From MGBC102946 sp022793145 (GTDB lineage: Bacteria; Bacillota_I; Bacilli_A; RF39; UBA660), in NCBI GenBank assembly GCA_947426265.1, contig CANEDJ010000056.1, positions 1 to 7,300 of the forward strand: a stretch of DNA of 7,300 nucleotides. The letters run 5' to 3'. How positions within the stretch are numbered: position 1 is the first letter of the stretch; every line of letters starts with the position of its first letter. Made by a program: the position numbers and the translations under genes. Below the pieces are notes generated by a model. That model was not told the DNA's origin. It worked only from the letters and a program-made list of their open reading frames with translations, and ran no database searches. This document shows, in pieces, positions 5,617-7,300 of the stretch.

Positions 5617-6861
5617 CTATTCTACAATATTAATACCGCTTTCTCTTGCTTGCTCTATTGTTTGAACATCAATTTTATAATGCGTTAATCGAGCTGCTAA
5701 TCTTACATTCAAACCTTTTTTACCAATTGCCAAAGAAAGATTCTCACTATTTACAACAACAAGTGCTTCCTTCTTTTTCTCATCCATAATAAATACATGT
5801 AAATTTTTAGCTGGACTTAAAGCATTTTCAATAAATCTAGCTGGTTCTTTATCATATGGAATTACATCAATCTTTTCTCCATTTAATTCATTTATAATAC
5901 GGTTAATTCTAGAACCATTTTGTCCAATACAAGAACCTACTGCATCTACATTTGGATTTTCAGAATATACAGAAATCTTAGTTCTATTTCCTGCTTCACG
6001 TGCAACACTATAAACGAGAATAATTCCCTCATTGATTTCTGGAATTTCTAATTCAAATAAACGCTTTACAAATCCATAATGATTTCTAGATAGCAAAATA
6101 AGTGGTCCTTTCGAATTGTTTTCTACCTTTGTAATATAAACCTTAATATTAGATCCCATTTTGATTTTTTCACCTGGAATAATTTCTGTTTTTGGCAAAA
6201 TTCCTTGAGTTCTTCCTAAATTAATATAATAATTTCGAACATCTTCCATTTCTACCAAACCAGATACCATTTCGTCTTGTTTATCATTAAATTCATCAAT
6301 AATGTTATTGCGCTCTGCCTCTCTAATTTTTTGTATTACGACCTGTTTGGCAGTAGAAGCTGCTACTCGTCCAAAATCTTTCGGTGTTACTTCTTCTTCG
6401 ATTGTTTCTCCAACTTGAATACCAGGAACAATTTTAGAAGCTTCCTCTAATGTCAAATGAATTCTAGAATCAAATACAAATGGACGATAAACTTCTTCTT
6501 CCTCTTCTGGAGCTTCTGGATCATAATCATCGTCATCATCATCTTCCATCGTATCAATTCCTGCTTTTAAGATGGCGCGTAATCTTTCGTCTTCTTCTTT
6601 TTCCTTTTTCTCCCATTCAAATCTTTTTTGCTTATCTTCTTCACTTTCATAAGTTTCATCCAAAACGACGGTTTTAAAAGAGTAAATATGGATATCACCT
6701 TTATCTCTATCAATATCTACTCTTACATTAGATAATGAATTATAATTTTTTTTGTAAGCAGAAGTTAACGCTAGCTCCATTGCTTCATAAACAACATCTT
6801 CTTTAATTCCTTTTTCTTTTTCCAAAACTTGAAGTGCTGTTTTAAACTCCTTATTGTTCAT
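5617..6861 (-). CDS. nusA: Transcription termination/antitermination factor NusA
   Basis: Binds RNA polymerase and nascent RNA, affecting pausing, intrinsic termination and antitermination. Order: N-terminal RNAP-binding domain (1-135), DFGRVAASTAKQVVIQKIREAER (162-184), S1 domain (about 199-258, GLVEMEDVRNYYINLGRTQGILP), KH1 with GQNG (313-316), and KH2 with GKKG (380-383, LAIGKKGLNVRLAARL). No C-terminal acidic repeats, as is normal for Bacillota. The 414-aa length exceeds the 371 aa of B. subtilis because of a charged insertion at about 70-128 in the N-terminal domain, with six consecutive Asp (107-112) and five Glu (119-123). ATG at 6861 is chosen: it follows the rimP stop by 1 nt, starts the conserved MNNKEFKTAL and has AAAGG (6877-6873) upstream. 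An earlier ATG (6894) adds 11 unconserved residues inside rimP and has no SD. Confidence 0.97.
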   Translation of the reverse strand: MNNKEFKTALQVLEKEKGIKEDVVYEAMELALTSAYKKNYNSLSNVRVDIDRDKGDIHIYSFKTVVLDETYESEEDKQKRFEWEKKEKEEDERLRAILKAGIDTMEDDDDDDYDPEAPEEEEEVYRPFVFDSRIHLTLEEASKIVPGIQVGETIEEEVTPKDFGRVAASTAKQVVIQKIREAERNNIIDEFNDKQDEMVSGLVEMEDVRNYYINLGRTQGILPKTEIIPGEKIKMGSNIKVYITKVENNSKGPLILLSRNHYGFVKRLFELEIPEINEGIILVYSVAREAGNRTKISVYSENPNVDAVGSCIGQNGSRINRIINELNGEKIDVIPYDKEPARFIENALSPAKNLHVFIMDEKKKEALVVVNSENLSLAIGKKGLNVRLAARLTHYKIDVQTIEQARESGINIVE

Positions 6862-6862
6862 T

Positions 6863-7111
6863 TTATTCACAACCTTTCTCTTTAGAACAAACATCTAATA
6901 CATAAAAATCTGGAATTGGATCCTTTTCATCTAATATTGGACTAATTAATTTACTGACTGTAACACAATCTTCTACATCAATTACACCATCTTTATCAAT
7001 GACAACTTGTAGGTTTTTAATATTGTTATCCATCACAAATGAAATGTCATCTAAATAATATCCATGTTCTTTTATAACTGGCTCTATCATTTCCTTAATG
7101 TCTTCTATCAC
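6863..7111 (-). CDS. rimP: Short RimP-like ribosome maturation factor (N-terminal domain only)
   Basis: RimP helps 30S assembly. This 82-aa protein has the family's N-terminal domain: IEPVIKEHGYYLDDISF (9-25), LQVVIDKDGVIDVEDCVTVSKLISPILDEKDPIPDFYVLDV (34-74), matching the usual GI..EDC..vSr.ls..LDe.dpI...Y.LEV pattern. It ends at CSKEKGCE where the family normally continues SSPGLDRPL into an SH3-like C-terminal domain, so it is about half the usual 150 aa. The nusA start follows the TAA by 1 nt, leaving no room for a frameshifted remainder. GTG at 7111 is the start: AAAGGAG (7125-7119) lies 7 nt upstream. A GTG at 7156 would translate the leader hairpin. First gene of rimP-nusA-ylxR-infB. 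Family call is good; function of the short form is uncertain. Confidence 0.85.
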   Translation of the reverse strand: MIEDIKEMIEPVIKEHGYYLDDISFVMDNNIKNLQVVIDKDGVIDVEDCVTVSKLISPILDEKDPIPDFYVLDVCSKEKGCE

Positions 7112-7118
7112 AATTTCA

Positions 7119-7125
7119 CTCCTTT
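7119..7125 (-). promoter_or_regulatory. rimP ribosome binding site, possibly maskable
   Basis: AAAGGAG on the minus strand, 7 nt before GTG 7111. The stretch TCCTT (7134-7130) just upstream can pair with AAGGA (7124-7120) across an ACTAA loop and would cover this site. Confidence 0.65.
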
Positions 7126-7129
7126 TAGT

Positions 7130-7163
7130 AAGGAAAGAGTGGGAATTTTGTCCCACTCTCCTT
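7130..7163 (-). promoter_or_regulatory. Leader hairpin of the rimP-nusA-infB operon
   Basis: On the minus strand AGAGTGGGA (7159-7151) pairs perfectly with TCCCACTCT (7144-7136) over a CAAAAT loop. AAGG (7163-7160) can extend it with CCTT (7133-7130) across a 2-nt bulge. It lies between the promoter and the rimP SD and is GC-richer than its surroundings. There is no clean T-tract (TTCCTTACT follows), so it is more likely a leader or regulatory structure than a terminator. Confidence 0.6.
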
Positions 7164-7176
7164 TCAAATCATTTTT

Positions 7177-7185
7177 ATTATAACA
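7177..7185 (-). promoter_or_regulatory. Extended -10 promoter of the rimP-nusA-ylxR-infB operon
   Basis: The minus strand reads TGT-TATAAT (7185-7177), a perfect extended -10; no good -35 hexamer at 16-18 nt. Expected start near 7170, giving a leader of about 58 nt before GTG 7111. The region 7186-7300 further upstream holds no gene I can support. Confidence 0.65.
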
Positions 7186-7300
7186 TATTTTTCCAAAAAT
7201 AAAAGCTATTTTCGAAAAGAAATTTCGTTTTTATTTTCTTCAAAATTTGACTTTCTAAGCTTTGACAAGTGTTTTTTGTAAATTTTTTTAAAAAATTGCA

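Noticed and set aside
6863..7156. rimP interrupted by a frameshift, or starting at GTG 7156
   Set aside because: nusA begins 1 nt after the rimP stop, so there is no room for a remainder. The upstream GTG lies in the leader hairpin without an SD, while GTG 7111 has a perfect one.
7210..7235. Plus-strand hairpin CGAAA/TTTCG followed by T-rich sequence, as an intrinsic terminator
   Set aside because: Only 5 bp, AT-rich, and there is no plus-strand gene for it to end.
7262..7290. Rightward promoter starting with TTGACA (7262-7267) on the plus strand
   Set aside because: The -35 is perfect but the hexamer at 17 nt is TTTTTA, and no rightward gene can be seen before the window ends.
1..7300. Mycoplasma-type code (TGA as Trp) suggested by the low G+C and compact genes
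   Set aside because: Trp is encoded by TGG in tyrS and infB, and TGA ends deoC at the expected family length.
1..7300. CRISPR array, insertion sequence, phage or defence genes
   Set aside because: No spaced repeats, transposase, terminal inverted repeats or defence-like domains were seen; the window is core translation genes with short regulatory gaps.

Overview
The window is a compact, AT-rich stretch (about 30% G+C by eye) in which every credible gene lies on the minus strand, so it reads from right (7300) to left (1). Purine-rich Shine-Dalgarno sites, extended -10 promoters, a tyrosine T-box leader and the order rimP-nusA-ylxR-infB-...-rbfA point to a low-G+C Bacillota, probably a Bacilli-side lineage of the Erysipelotrichales or RF39 kind. 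That placement is inference. TGG encodes Trp and TGA is a real stop (deoC), so the mycoplasma code is not in use.

Right to left: 7300-7112 is a leader with an extended -10 promoter, a strong 9-bp hairpin and a second small hairpin that could cover the rimP ribosome binding site. Then come rimP (short, missing its usual C-terminal domain), nusA (with a very acidic insertion), ylxR and infB, packed tightly and ending at a weak intrinsic terminator that contains the infB stop codon. Next is an unrecognised tail-anchored membrane protein with its own promoter and terminator. That terminator interlocks with a consensus-like promoter for rbfA. The last unit is a promoter inside the end of rbfA, a T-box leader with a UAC (Tyr) specifier, deoC and tyrS (4-nt overlap), and an intrinsic terminator holding the tyrS stop codon.

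The core genes serve translation: RimP and RbfA mature the 30S subunit, NusA acts on RNA polymerase during elongation, YlxR is a small RNA-binding or regulatory protein, IF2 delivers initiator tRNA and TyrRS charges tRNA-Tyr. Compared with the Bacillus subtilis operon, ylxQ (between ylxR and infB) and ylxP (between infB and rbfA) are absent, and truB-ribF do not follow rbfA.

The points most worth a second look are deoC (deoxyribose-phosphate aldolase) lying behind a tyrosine-sensing T-box, that T-box lacking a conventional GC-rich terminator, the truncated RimP, the acidic NusA insert, the tail-anchored protein inside a ribosome-assembly cluster, and stop codons placed inside three terminator hairpins. 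I see no clear new multi-gene system such as a defence island or CRISPR, and no mobile element.
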